From contig JALDNG010002868.1 of assembly GCA_024349245.1 (NCBI GenBank), positions 1 to 64,000 on the forward strand: a DNA stretch of 64,000 bases. Direction: 5' to 3'. Numbering within the stretch: position 1 is the first letter of the stretch; every line of letters starts with the position of its first letter. Positions 10,799 to 22,339 of the stretch are shown one piece after another. The notes beneath the pieces were generated by a model that had not been told where the DNA came from, ran no database searches, and worked only from the letters and a program-made list of their open reading frames with translations. The position numbers were made by a program, and so were the translations under genes. This stretch comes from Neodontobutis hainanensis (lineage: Eukaryota; Chordata; Actinopteri; Gobiiformes; Odontobutidae).

Positions 10799-11516
10799 AT
10801 GTTTAAAGGTACCTATGCTAAGTTAACAACATCTGTGTGTGAAAAATTACCGGTAATAAGATGTGACATCAAAGGAAAAACTCTGTCATTTATGGTTGAC
10901 TCTGGGGCCACAAAATCTCTGATCAGAAAAGACCAAATTCAAACTGCATTAAATGGCAAAACAACTCACTCCATTAGTGCGAGTGGACAGATTGTTAAAG
11001 AACCATTCACAAAACCTCTATCTGTAACCTGGCATTTACCTGATCTATCAGTGTCCACTACACACAGCTTTCTGTTGTCTGAGTGTGTGTCCAGTGAATC
11101 TAATAGGTCGTGACCTTATGTGCGCACTAGGAATTACCTTGTCTGCAGACGAAAATGGTATCAAAATCAAACAAACCAAATCTGAATATTGCCTAATAAA
11201 ATGTGAGGTGACCACTCCATTGTATGTGTATCAGTGGAAATTGGACCATCTGCTGACTCCAAATGTGTTACACAAAGCTAAACAATACATGAGCTCATCC
11301 TCTGAATTCATGAAGGCAAATGCACTGCATGTTACAGCGCATGTCTCCATGGGTCCAGATGAACAGTATGAAGAAAGCTGGTACCGACAAACTACTGACC
11401 GACTCATTCTGAATGGACTGTACTTTAACCAAGATTTTTGCGCTTATAATGTTCCATTACCTCACAAACTGTCAAAGTTCCTCAAAATCCAAAACTCAGC
11501 CCGCATGTCTCAATAG
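10799..11516 (+). pseudogene. retroviral aspartic protease and pol N-terminal region
   Basis: The protease active-site motif FMVDSGATKSLI lies at about 10890-10926 within the frame 10799-11113. A frameshift near 11090 leads to the frame 11085-11516, where LIGRDLMCALGI is the usual C-terminal protease signature. The remainder (to 11516) links to the polymerase. The separate frames show that the precursor can no longer be made whole. Confidence 0.75.
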
Positions 11517-11553
11517 TTAAACCACATAACAAACAATGGCGTGATGTTGTTTT

Positions 11554-12605
11554 ATGGCAAAATGTTTAAAAGCTACAGACTGGAAACAAGACCCAGATAA
11601 TCCAGACATTTACCACTCTCACAAACTTGACACATGCTATGTGCCATTCACTGCAGGAGTCAATTGTAACCGCTCCTGCTACCTTCTTCCTCAAAATGAC
11701 TCCACGCCATCTTCCTGTCACACACTCGCAAAAGTCGATGCTCAGCCTCTCACACCCAGTGATGTGTCTCCACTGTTAACACAGTTACAAGACTCATTGT
11801 GGGCCAAACACAAATATGATGTAGGTTTAATTAAAAACTGTAAACCTCTCCAACTAACGCCAAAGTCCGAATACAGACCAAAAGCACGTCAATATCCTCT
11901 GAAGCCTGAAGCTGAACAGGGGATAAAACCAGTCTTTGACTCTCTGCTGAAAGCAGGTGTAATTGTTGAGTGCTCTGACTCTCCCTGCCGTACTCCGTTT
12001 CCGTTTCCAATTTTACTCCAATCTCCAATCTGTCCCAATCCATACACCATCATGTCACAAATTCCAACAACTTCAAAATGGTTCTCTGTGGTTGACGTTT
12101 CAAATGCTTTTTTCTCTGTACCTGTCCATCCAGACTCCCAGTTTTGGTTTGCCTTTGAACTTGCAGGAAAACTCTATTCCTGGTCTCCAATGCCACAAGG
12201 CCTAAATTGCGCTCCTAGCGTTTACTGTCAGGCATTACGTGAGTCTCTTTCATTTGACACTTCAACACTGCCATTTTGCAGTACGTTGATGATATCATGC
12301 TCTGTTCAGACACGAAGGAGCAGTGTGAGACTGACACACTGCTTCTATTAAATCACCTGGCTGAGCAGGGCCACAAGGTTTCACTTTCTAAAATTCAGTT
12401 TGTAAAACAGAAAGTTCAGTTTCTTGGTCATGTCATCACTCACTCACAAAAAAGCATTACTACAGACAGGGTGACAGCCATTGCCAACTTCTCAAAACCA
12501 TTGACTAAGAAACAAATGCTGTCTTTCCTTGGCATGTGCTCCTACTGCAGAACTTTTATTCCAAATGACTCTACTGTAGAACGCCCACTCGTGATCTTAC
12601 TCTGA
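11554..12605 (+). pseudogene. retroviral reverse transcriptase remnant
   Basis: Fingers and palm motifs include a QYPLKPEAEQGI primer-grip-like segment, WFSVVDVSNAFF (first catalytic Asp, about 12080) and MPQGLNCAPSVY (about 12190), followed by the catalytic box YVDD at 12282-12293 in another frame. The connection region with VQFLGHVI continues to about 12605. The palm is split by at least two frameshifts (about 12000 and 12270), so the enzyme is inactive. Confidence 0.85.
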
Positions 12606-13189
12606 AAAAGACATGACACTTCACTCCAAACCCACATGGACATCTGAGGCTGACTCTGCATTTACTCATTTGAAACTGCTACTACAGACAGCCCCTGCTT
12701 TGGCATTGCCAAACCCTGACAAGCATTTCTTCCAATTTGTTGTGAGCGTGATGGTTGTATGAAATCTGTTCTCGCCCAAAAACAGGGACAGCTGCTGAAG
12801 CCTGTGGGTTACTTCTCGACACACCTTGGTCCTGTTGCTAGAGGCCACCCACCATGTCTCTGTGCTTTAGCAGCCTGTGAAGCAGCAATAATTGCCTCTC
12901 GTCCCTATGTAGGCTACAGTCATCTCACCCTTTTGCTCCACATGCTGTCTCCAACATTCTGACTGAACAAAAGACAGGTCACTTGACCCCTGCTCGTCAG
13001 CTACGTTACAACACCACCCCTCTGAACCTACCGAATGTTGAGGTTAAAGCGTTGTAACACTCTCAACCCTGCTACACTCCTGCCTCTCTCAGAGGAGGGA
13101 GAACCTCACTGTTGTCTCTCTGAACTTGACCTTATCTGTCTGCCAAGACTTGATTTGACTGACACTCCTCTTTCTAATCCTGAACTCAT

Positions 13190-13700
13190 TTTTATGTAGA
13201 TGGTTCAGCTTCCAAGGACCCAACCACTGGTTCTGCACACGTTGGATATGCAGTTGTGGGACGATCATGCAACAGTGGCGTCATCTCCTCTCAGTCCTCG
13301 GTTATCAGCGCAAGCAGCAGAACTAATTGCCCTGACCAAAGCCTGTCAATTGGCATCTGGTAAAACAGTTAACATTTACACAGACAGTCAATATGCATTT
13401 GGTGTTCTACACAACCACGCAGCACTTTGGCGCCACAGAAAATTCCTCAAATCTGATGGCAAACCCATTTCACACAAAGATTTGATTTCTGATCTTTTAG
13501 ATGCAGTGCTACTCCCATCCGCCGTGGCAGTATGTAAGTGTTCTGCACATAGCTCTGCCAAAGACACAGTCTCTCTAGGTAATGCACGAGCAGACGCAGC
13601 TGCAAAAGCAGCGTCACTCACACCCTACGTTGTTACATTACTCTCCCAGACAACGGATCAAACTTGCACTCCCTCTGACATTGTTTCACTCTCTGATTTG
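13190..13700 (+). pseudogene. retroviral RNase H remnant
   Basis: The first catalytic Asp is in a YVDGSAS-like motif at about 13193-13213, in a different frame from the rest. Further motifs are AELIALTKA (Glu, about 13318) and YTDSQYAFGVL (Asp, about 13379). The final helix with GNARADAAAKAA (about 13580) carries the last catalytic Asp. Sequence between the RT and this domain (12606-13190) is decayed tether with stops. Confidence 0.8.
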
Positions 13701-14829
13701 GGCCGCATCTCCACTCCAGCAGACAAAGCTGCTTGGAAAAAGAAAAACTGTACAAACACAAATGGTGTTTGGATGGGCCCTAATGGCAATCCATGTCTTC
13801 CTCAAGCCCTCTTCCTGCCTTTTGCAAAATTGTTACGTGGCCTTGACCATGTATCAAAGGAGGGAATGAGAAAAGACCTTCAAAGACATTGGTTTACTGT
13901 GGGGTTTAACAAATTTGCTGAAGATTTTTGCTCAAAATGCTTCATCTTCATCACAATTCTAAAGGTAACTCCTACAACAAAACAGATGTTGGAGGTCACA
14001 AACCCACCTCCAGGCCTTTTGGCCACATTCAAATGGACTTCATTGAGTTAACACCCTGCGAAGGTAAGAAATACTGTCTTGTAATAGTTGACATGTTTTC
14101 AAAGTGGGTAGAAGCATTCCCAACAAAACACTGCACTGCTGACTCAGTAGCAAAAATCCTCTTAAGCGAAATAATTCCTCGCTGGGGACTTCCGAACCTA
14201 ATTACAAGTGGTAACGGTACTCATTTTGTAAATAACATTCTGAAAACACTGAGTGAACACCTAAAATTAGACCTGAAAACTCATTGCTCCTACCATCCAG
14301 CTTCTGGAGGAGCTGTAGAAAGAGAAAATGGCACTCTGAAACGCAAATTGGCAAAAATATCTGAATCAACAGGTAAAACCTGGGTAAAATGTCTGTCTTT
14401 GATGTACTTGAGGATGAGAATGCGCAAAATAACCTTTCTCCCTTTGAGATAGTGTTTGGACAACCTCCTGGAATTGGGTTTGGACCCCCATCAGATAGTA
14501 CTCTGCCAGACCCAATGATATCCTATTGTATTTCACTCTCTAATATTCTCTCTGATATTAGATCTCAGGTGCTTGATTCCCTGCCCAAACCAGCCACCCA
14601 CCAGTTCCACAAACTCCAGCCTGCCGACTACATCCTGGTGAGAAACCTGAGGAAGCGCAGCTGGAGAGACAAACCCTGGTGTGGACCCTATCAGATCCTG
14701 CTCACGACCCACACGGCTGTGAAGGTCGCAGAGAGAGCCCCTTGGATCCATGCACAACACTGCAAGAAGATTCCTCCACCTGACCAGCTCGTCAACTGCT
14801 CCCCCACTGTCAAAGAGGGGACCCAGTGA
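13700..14829 (+). pseudogene. retroviral integrase remnant
   Basis: The N-terminal zinc-binding part (about 13850-13945) precedes a frameshift near 13950. The catalytic core then starts with HIQMDFIEL (first Asp, about 14025). The second acidic position, normally SDNG, reads SGNG, with a glycine codon at 14210-14212. The third catalytic residue is present in AVERENGTLK (about 14312). A further frame change near 14390 leads into the C-terminal SH3-like domain with KPWCGPYQIL (about 14670). Both the missing Asp and the frameshifts rule out activity. Confidence 0.85.
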
Positions 14830-15803
14830 ATGATCACAAAAGTAAGAGGCTTGTCCCGAGAACAAGCTCCTACGTGGGAAGACTGGGGTGAGATTTTCAC
14901 TCACCTCCTCCGCTGAAACTGCTCTGGTGAATGCAGTTCAACGTTGAGACCAGTGCCGAGCTGGTCCCACCTACAATCAAGTTTATGAAAGACTCTGTAC
15001 CACCTGAAGAAATAGAGCTGACCGTTTTCAGCAAATTCAACAGCGTAACTATAACATGTGACACACACTCATCTGTCCCACAGTTCCTCACATCACTGAT
15101 AACCAGTTTTATACTGACAAATATATATGTATATATATATATTTTTTTTGGGGGTTCTTTATTGCATTTAAAATTGCTCTAATGATTAATTTTTGAAGAT
15201 TTAAACAATCATCACATACTCATACATGTAAATGTTATGATAACTGCTTAATTTTATTTTATTTGTTACTATCATTTAATTATTGCTGTTATTGAACAGA
15301 TCTTTGAACATTAGAAATGGACGGACATCATCCTTGGCATCCGTTTAGACTCCCAGGCTTGTGTGGTCTAAGGGGAACCACGTGCTTTTATTACTTTTAT
15401 CTTCACTTATTGTAATATCTCTACTCTGGCTATTAACTGACCACACTTCCCATTCTACTTATAACACAACTCTGCCAAGTCTGACCACGATGACCTTTTA
15501 ATTCGCCAGCGAGCCTCTGATACCCTCACTCCAGGCGGGTGGTCTTGGTTCATGGGCGGTGTTTGGAAAACATGGTTAACTAAACTCGCAGGCCTACTTT
15601 TAGTGGCTATTATCCTTCTTTTCCTTGTCTCCTGCTGCATTATCCCTCATCCGAAGATTAGTGACTTCTCTTTTAACCTGCAACTAGCTAAACTCTATGT
15701 TGAATTGCCTCAACATGACAAAGACCACAACCCAGACACCTCTGCTCTTGATTGTGACTCTGTTAATTCTGTTTTATTTGCTCATCTATTTGAAGAAGAC
15801 TAA
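14830..15803 (+). pseudogene. envelope remnant with C-terminal membrane segment
   Basis: Downstream of pol, only fragments of an envelope-like gene are visible. The clearest is the frame 15552-15803, with a hydrophobic segment of about 22 residues (LAGLLLVAIILLFLVSCC) followed by a hydrophilic tail of about 55 residues. This fits the transmembrane anchor and cytoplasmic tail of an envelope TM subunit, with the Cys pair at its inner edge. No intact surface subunit or fusion peptide is recognisable upstream; stop codons and a TA-rich tract (15121-15142) interrupt the region. Confidence 0.5.
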
Positions 15804-16303
15804 GTATGTTCCTATGTCTGTGTAATGCACATGTAATTTTGTTTTGAAATAGTTATTGTGAAATATAGTCACCAAAGCAATCACAGCTTTTGAACCTGAT
15901 CATTTTATTTTTGTTATTTTAGACACGCTAAGGCTAAAATTGTGGTGTTTTTAAATCTTTTCACTAATGCTTTCTTTGAGGTAAAGTCTTATTTGACTTG
16001 AAGGTTTTTAAGTTTTACAAAGTGATTCGTTTTGTGAATATTTTTCATCTAATGCTTATGTTTAACCCTAGTGAGTTACGCCGCCTGTGAGGAGGGGCTG
16101 TGGTGTTCTTTTCCCAGCGTTAGGTCAGCTACTGATGGTATGAAATGTTTCTGCTTGATTTAGTCAGCCCTCGGCTGGGTTTTTCGGCACCACGACAGTA
16201 GTACAACTCACAAAGCTAAGGTTAATTTGATTTATGTTTTGTAACCTCATTGGCTTTTGATTGATTTTGGTTGATCAATTGTGTTTGATCAAAAGGAGGG
16301 AAT
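15804..16303 (+). other. proviral 3' untranslated region and polypurine tract
   Basis: No open frame is visible. The end at about 16291-16303 reads aaaaggagggaatt, a purine-rich primer typical of class I retroviruses directly before the LTR. Confidence 0.65.
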
Positions 16304-16650
16304 TGTAATGGGAAAATGATATTTTCCTCTTTCACATGCTCTGTGCTGTCCTTGACCGCAGCAGAATGATATGTGCACCACCTGTGCTACTGTTTTCAAA
16401 CTGATACAATTGTCTTATACAGAGACAAATGCTGATTCATGTTAGGCGGCTCACTCTCTGAGAGCCAGTGTTTCATTTTTCTTATCTGCTGTGATTTCAG
16501 TATAAATTCTAATCCTGCCTAGTTAACATTGGGACTGTTCATGCAACCCTGTACACAGACAGATTTGTATGCTCATTCCTCCTTTTGCAAAAGATGTCTC
16601 TGAATTCTTTTCCTTTTTCCTTAAATAAATTCTCTCAAAATTATTCCACA
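16304..16650 (+). mobile_element. 3' LTR of the endogenous retrovirus
   Basis: The 347-bp segment begins TGTAATGGGA directly after the polypurine tract and ends TTATTCCACA. It contains cagtataaatt (about 16499), a TATA-like box, and ttaaataaatt (about 16620), a poly(A)-like signal. A matching 5' LTR was not found between 8,900 and 10,300. Confidence 0.75.
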
Positions 16651-16839
16651 ATAATATATTTATTTTTTCAACCACATATACATTAAACTGATTGTACAAT
16701 GTTCAAATGTGGAATATACATTTACATTTATATACATTTAGTCCTTTAGCAGACGTTTTCCTTTAGAAACCCTATTATTTATGTTCATATATATTCATAC
16801 TTGTGTAGATGTGTCACATTGAGCAGTTCTGGCCCTGTG

Positions 16840-17020
16840 AACAGATTTTATGGAGGTGGCAGAGTGGTTAGCACTCAGGCCTAACAGCAAGAAGGTCCTG
16901 GGTTCAATTCCCATCCAGGACAGGGCCTTTCTGTGTGGAGTTTGCATGTTCTCCCTGTGTCTGCGTAGGTTTCCTCCGGGTACTCTGGTTTCCTCTACCA
17001 AAAACATGTACAATAAAGGA
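16840..17020 (+). mobile_element. tRNA-like-headed SINE, array copy 1
   Basis: The segment has an A-box-like tggcagagtggttagcac and a B-box-like gggttcaattcccatcc, then the fish-typical body tgtggagtttgcatgttctc and ttcctccgggtactc. A fragment of another SINE core (cattta...agcagacgttttcc) precedes it at about 16720-16770. The unit occurs at the same place in all array copies. Confidence 0.7.
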
Positions 17021-17302
17021 CTACAGATGGAAATTAGCAGTTAAACTATAAACTGGTACAAGCATCTCTGCTCCGGCTTAATGAACATTGTACGTTGTCT
17101 TAAAGAAAATAAACTCATTTTAATGCTGCAGGTTGTGTTCATCTTGAATGCTGTGAACCCTGACCTTGCAGGAGCGACAAGAACTGGTGACGATCACAGC
17201 CGGGAGAGAAGAAGAAGCCACAATGAGCAGCAGGATGACTGTATGGACAGTGAGCTGTGCAGGAGTCCTGGGGGAAAACTCTGTCCCGTTCTCAGTCCTG
17301 AA

Positions 17303-17599
17303 AATATCAGCACACATCATTTACCATTTAAACTCAGGAGAAGGAAATAAAACCTCTGAGGCACTGATACCTGCCTTGTGTTGAGAGACAAAAATGAGAG
17401 AAGTAAAAGAGAAGCCACATCCGGCGGACACAACCTCCTGTCAGGACACCACGTATCCATGACCTGCGAAGGTAAACGGAGAAATAAATCATATTAATGA
17501 CATTCTCTGTAATTAATGTGTCAATGTATTCACAACATTTGACTCAGAAAAACAGATCTGACTCTCTCAATATTTATTGCAACAGGACTTTTCAATTGT
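17303..17599. other. copy-1-specific sequence replacing the start of the HECT block
   Basis: At 17303 copy 1 leaves the sequence shared by copies 2-4 (aaaatatcagc versus aaaactaattc). The following 300 bp has no counterpart in the other copies and no recognised coding content. Confidence 0.6.
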
Positions 17600-18380
17600 T
17601 GTTATGTTCCTCCGAGAACCAGTTTCTCCGGCTCTTTTGGTACTAGCGTTTGAACTAATATTACTTCAATAAAAACTATAAAACCAATGTAAAGTTTGTA
17701 TGTTTAATTCCACTCAGAAAAAGGTACAAGCCAGCGCTGGGTCACAACACGTAGTTAACAGGAGGTCAGCCCACGTGTTGTGCTGCTGGTCAACTCAATG
17801 CTCAAAAGGTCCTAACCTTTGGCCACTCCTCTCACAGGAGGGGACACTTCCTACTTTGAATCAGTAGTTTACCTATGTGTCCAGCCAGGGCTGACCAACT
17901 GGTTCTGACTGGTTTAAACAGATGAGGTATGTAGTGGACTAATCTAGGGTGCAGTGTATCATGCAGAGAGTGTAAATAACAAACAAAACAGTTGAAAAAG
18001 GGTTTCTTACAGTTAGAAGAATTTTAGTTTTAATGTTTAGAGTTACTGGGGCTTATAGTTCTCTTCAGGTCATGTCAAATTCATGTCAAGTCCGTCCTGC
18101 TAATCCATGAAGTAGACATAACTAGAGTGAGACATGGCTTGTCACGGGACTTTTGCACCTGGACCATTGTGAACGCCTCTCACCAAGGCCGTCACTGTGT
18201 TGTATAAATTCTCATGTTCTGTTTACATCTTTAAGCAAACCTCCCGCTGTACCCTTGTTACTGTGTGCGTCTGCTTTGCTTCTCCTTGCAAGGATTAAAA
18301 CCTGGCCATTGCTTGTTAAATTATAATCTGTCTCCGTGTCTCTCTGGATAAATATAAGGACATAGAAAATTCTTATAACA
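17600..18380 (+). mobile_element. candidate solo LTR (array copy 1)
   Basis: The segment starts TGTTATG and ends TTATAACA, inverted 6-bp ends of the TG...CA kind. It contains gttgtataaattc (about 18200, TATA-like) and gataaatataag (about 18350, poly(A)-like). Only its last about 115 bp (from gtgtgcgtctgctttg) is present in copies 2-4, at 31067-31180, 44383-44496 and 60801-60914. No flanking target duplication was seen, so it could be part of a longer lost element. Confidence 0.45.
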
Positions 18381-18399
18381 CATCTCCTTTGTCTTTTTA

Positions 18400-19070
18400 A
18401 CATTAAAAAAGGAAGTGGTCACACCAGTTCTTTAAATGGTGGATCTCATGCATGTACCACAGAGGACCAGTCCTCTTTATACAGTAGGCTTAAGATCACT
18501 GTATCGTCAGAGAACTTAATGATGGGATTGTTGCACAGACGGCTCCTGCATTCATTTGTGTAGAGTGAAAAAAGGAAAGGAGAACTCACACATTCCTGTG
18601 GGACACCTGTGTTAGAGTATTTGACCGTAGAGAGAACACCATTTACTTTTACTTGCTCTTGTTAAGAAAAATAAAACCATTGAATAATAAAATGATTAAC
18701 ATGCAAATCAGTCAATTTCTGGACCAGTAGCTGTGGTTGTACTGCCGAATAAAAGTCAACACATAAGTGTTTTATACGTGTTTGTAAACGAGCAAGTTGC
18801 AGGGGATCTTTAGCATGTTCACAATGATCTTTTCAAAACATTTCATTACAACAGATGTCAAAGCTACTGGCCTTAAGTTGTGAACAGCAGGACAAAATAC
18901 TTAGGGTACAGGGATGATTACAGATTTCTTCCACAGAGCGGGGACAGTGAAGCGCGATAATGATTGTTGATAAAATTGAGCACCTAGCAGCAGTCAGTTT
19001 GGAAGCAGAAGTCCTCAGTAAGATGGCAGGATCTAGGAGCCATCTGGTCTGGCAGATTTTTTATTACAGA
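18400..19070 (-). mobile_element. Rex1/CR1-like LINE RT fragment, array copy 1
   Basis: Read on the minus strand, this contains a decayed non-LTR reverse transcriptase. A segment near 18890-18960 reads LWKKSVIIPVP in one frame, then RPVALTSVVMK. Further on, CPTGMCEFSF (the usual APQGCVLSP) and IIKFSDDTVILSLL (catalytic box, about 18497-18530) follow. Frameshifts separate the pieces. The same fragment recurs in copies 2-4 at about 31235-31880, 44550-45190 and 60965-61600. Confidence 0.75.
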
Positions 19071-19301
19071 CATAAACTATGTAAAACTATGTATGTAACC
19101 TACAGTATGTAGGGTTAATAGTTGGACAACAAAAGCAACTCCACTGGGAGGGTCCAAGTTCTCAAAGTCATTGAGCTCATAGCTCTCAGTGTCATTAGAA
19201 GTAGAGAGCTGGATCCTGCTGGGATTCTTATTAGCAATGCACTGGATCTATTGACAATTATAACACAGAATATATTGCTTTCATTTGCAACGTTTACCAG
19301 G

Positions 19302-19680
19302 TTGGCGCCACCAACTGGAGGAGGTATGAGCTTATGTCTATAAACAGAATTAGTTTTGCATTCAGACCCCTGACTCATTGTGTCGCTTCACAAAAAGGAC
19401 CTAATATGACACGTACTGGTAACACATGTGTAACTTTAAAAGTACTCACATTTTTAGACATATCTGTGAAGACGGTGCAGCCAACACTGAAAAAAGGCTT
19501 CTTTTGTTTTCAAGGGCAAATACAGATTCAGATGCACTGCTCTGCTCAAGTTGAGTTCTGCTTTGTTTGTCCTAAGCTCACTCCGGAGTGGCCCCCAGAC
19601 AGACCTCCATACCAGTGTGGCACAGGAACTAGACACCTTCTGCTCTGTAACTGTTATAAATGCAAGAATTAACAAGTAAA
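19302..19680 (+). pseudogene. plus-strand Cys-rich exon fragment, array copy 1
   Basis: A possible initiator exon with gcgccaccaactggaggag|gtatga (MAPPTGGG in copies 2-4) is followed about 130 bp later by an acceptor ttttag and a frame carrying VEFCFVCPKLTPEWP. The FCFVC motif resembles the Cys-rich RBR/IBR-like exons of fish ubiquitin-ligase-like families and the second Cys-rich exon at 23899. In copy 1 a 470-bp block found in copies 2-4 is missing, removing the ATG context. The function is unassigned. Confidence 0.35.
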
Positions 19681-20029
19681 TAGCACCAATACCACCAGTT
19701 ATTTTTGTTCTCATCTTTTTATGCTCTACCAATGCTATACTTTACTTAAAATGGCACTTTGTTCTTTACTTTCTTCCCCTCCTCTTTTACCAAACCCTCA
19801 CCATTATGGCTACAGCTTGTCTCCACTAATGCACTCAGTAATATTATCAGAATGCATGTATTATCTCAGAGAAGCATATAAATGATGAAAGTTTATTCTG
19901 TAAAATGTAACTCAGTGTATTCATATTTCATGTTTCATTTCTGAACAATCAATATAGCCACAATATCGCCAGACCGCTTGTCTCACTAAATGCACTCTAG
20001 TAATATTATCAGAATAAGGCAATAAACGT

Positions 20030-20745
20030 TTTCTGATTCTGATTCTGATCAGGTTTTATTTGTGTCATGCTTGAAACACAAGCCTGGCCCAAATGTGCTT
20101 ACAAGACACTCCCAATTAAACCAAAGACCAGATACCAACACTAAATGGAGTGAGTAAAACAAACAAAAAAAGTGTATCACAAAAGTAAAAAGCCAACCTG
20201 GTCACAACATAAATTCAAATAAAAATGATTCTAAGACAAGGTAATCAAACATAAAATAGACTATACATATGTCAAATTAAACTATGCTGAAACAAAATAA
20301 ACTAAAAAGACTATACATAAGTTGATTAAAGCTACGCTAAAACAAAATAAACTATGCACAGTACAAATGTGAATAAATAGTGTATAGTGCAGGTTGTGTA
20401 ACAGGTATTGCACGTTACAAATATTGCACGGTGAGATTCCACATGATTGTGGAAATACTGCTTGGTGAAAAGAGTTTCTGTGTTAGCAGTGTTCATTGTA
20501 GAGTCTGACAGCAGCAGGAAGGAAAGCCCTGCAGAATCTCTCCTTCACACACCGAGGGTGGAGCAGTCTGTCACTGAAGCTGCTCTCCAGAGCTGACAGG
20601 GCGTCCTGCAGGCGGTGGGACTTATGGTCCAGCATAGATCACCCACTTACCGCACTGAGTCCAGAGGACAGCCCAGGACAGAGCTGGACTTCCTGATGAC
20701 CTTGTCCAGCTTCTTCTCTCTCCCTCTCTGTGATGCTGAGAGGGA
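20030..20745 (-). mobile_element. LINE 3' end with ORF C-terminus, array copy 1
   Basis: On the minus strand the frame KKLDKVIRKSSSVLGCPLDS (about 20745-20660), followed in a shifted frame by a Leu/Arg-rich C-terminus, matches the end of CR1/Rex-type LINE ORF2 proteins. The 3' untranslated tail ends near 20040 in tandem gaatcagaatcagaa units. Counterparts are at about 33365-34075, 46677-47390 and 63092-63815. Confidence 0.7.
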
Positions 20746-20879
20746 GAGAAAGACAATAAAACTATTAAACACATGCACATATTTGTTAAACAGATGTACA
20801 TTAAAACTGAATAATGTGGTGTCTACCTTTTGTGTGCTCAGGAATCCTCTCCAAGAAGCCTGAAAAGAAAAAAACATGC

Positions 20880-21592
20880 TTTAGTCTCAGGAGAATAGAT
20901 CTGGAGATTTGAACAAAACAATCCAATATACATATCTTTTCTTTGTTTTCTTCTTTCTTATCCTCTTTCCTTTGCTTTTCATCTCTTTTAGGCCTCTTCC
21001 TGCGAGAAATCAGTTTATTTAACTTGAATTAGACTCTTTACTCTTGTCTGTCCATGAAAGTCAGATTACTTTTACTTCTGTTACTTTTTTCATCTTACAT
21101 TGTACTTTCTTCCCTCTCCTTTACTTTTGCCCTTTGTTTACGCTCCTCTTTTTTTGCACAAGCTCCTTGTCTATAGTTTACTGCTGGGTCTCTTTAGACT
21201 GTCACCTTTTTGGAGAAGCAGAAGAAAAAACAGCAAGTGAAAGTGTAAAACATGTTAATCAACCCCAGGTACTGAATACTCACCTTTTATAGTTTCATTT
21301 GTTTAAGGAGAACATATCATTTGTATTTTTCACACAACACAGCAAAAACATGGAACAAGTCCAACTGGAAGAGCTAATGAACCTATTTAAACATGTCACA
21401 CCACACTAAACCCTCTGACACACAACACACTATATACAATATTTACAAATGTTATACTTATCCTGAAATGACCCTGAGTCCTGCCCCTAAGTCCCAGCAC
21501 GATTTCACTCAGAAGAAACACTGAAAGCGGTCAGTTCTTAAAAAGAGTAAAAGTGCTTCTCCTTTTGAATTGGCCTTTGTGGTTTATCTGAC
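20880..21592. other. non-coding stretch, possible short minus-strand exons
   Basis: The interval is pyrimidine-rich on the plus strand. A minus-strand donor-like aaaag|gtgagtatt (about 21285) and the 31-nt acceptor/donor-bounded segment at about 20828-20862 may be small downstream exons of the Ser/Pro-rich gene, but no conserved protein could be recognised. The remainder shows nothing. Confidence 0.3.
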
Positions 21593-22318
21593 CTTTTCCA
21601 GTGTTTCCACTCGGCGCCCGGTCCCTCATGTAATCTTCCATCTCCTTCACCCAGTCCGGCTTGGGCCCAGGAAACAAGGGGACCGGCTCCTGGGGTCTGG
21701 GAGGTGTGGCAGGGGAGGGAGGTGCCCTGGAGGGAGCAGAGGAGACAAGAGGGTTAGTGCAGGGAGCACAGGGAGGAGGCACCAGGGGCTCACGAGGAGC
21801 AGCTGGGGCCTTCCGAGCCTCAGAAGGAGAAACAGAAACATCCAGAGCAAAGGAGTCTGGGAGCAGAGAGAAGCTCAGCTGAGGGACCTGAGCAGGAGGA
21901 GGAGAGATAGCAAGAGAGCGAGCGCAGCGAGAGAAGGAGCCAGAGCTAAGCTTACGGACCTTAGCAGGACGAGAGAGAGCAAGGGAGTGAGAGGGAGGAG
22001 AGGAGGAGCAGGAGGATGAGGAGGAAGAACTAAGGTATCTAGCACGAGACTTAAAGACGCCAGAGGAGCTAGAGGAGCTAGAGTGGAGCGAGTGGAGCGA
22101 GAGTTAGAGTCAGAGAAAGAGCAAGAGCTTGAAAAGAGTGTCTCCTGAGGAGAGACAGACACAAAGGCAGAGTTCAAGGGGCCTGTGGAGGAGGCAGGTG
22201 CAGAGGAACAGGGGTGTGTGGGGTGTAGTGAGTGTGGGCAGCCTGTGCAGGAGGAGCACGTCGGGACACCCGGGCCTCGTCGTCCAGGAGAAGCGCTGGG
22301 CCATCAGTGAACAGAGAT
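21593..22318 (-). pseudogene. Ser/Pro-rich exon of unknown gene, array copy 1
   Basis: This 726-nt minus-strand segment is bounded by an acceptor (tttctctccacag) and a donor (ggaaaag|gtcaga). Its longest composite frame would encode about 240 residues. It starts with an acidic SLFTDGPALLLDDEARV, continues with Ser runs and RS/KSRAR patches, then a Pro/Ala-rich stretch with PPPCAPC, and ends in PKPDWVKEMEDYMRDRAP. In this copy a 2-nt insertion at about 22083 breaks the frame. I do not recognise the family. Low-complexity composition also gives long shadow frames on the other strand. The first exon and promoter appear to lie at about 23306-23580. Confidence 0.45.
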
Positions 22319-22339
22319 CTGTGGAGAGAAATACATCTG

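Larger units (their letters stand above)
10300..16650 (+). mobile_element. 5'-truncated endogenous retrovirus (class I, gamma/epsilon-like)
   Basis: A decayed provirus with the order nucleocapsid fragment, protease, reverse transcriptase, RNase H, integrase, envelope remnant, polypurine tract and 3' LTR. The 5' LTR, primer-binding site and most of gag are absent. Multiple stops and frameshifts separate the domains. The integrase C-terminus has the WCGPY motif typical of class I retroviruses. The 3' LTR ends about 25 bp left of the first tandem-array copy, so the provirus marks the left boundary of the array. Confidence 0.85.

Noticed and set aside
16858..16925. Possible functional tRNA gene
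   Set aside because: A- and B-box-like sequences are those of a SINE head; the acceptor stem does not pair and the SINE body follows directly.
21647..22177. Long Leu-rich and Gly-rich frames on both strands
   Set aside because: They are shadow frames of one low-complexity Ser/Pro exon; only the frame with splice signals and a non-repetitive end was kept.
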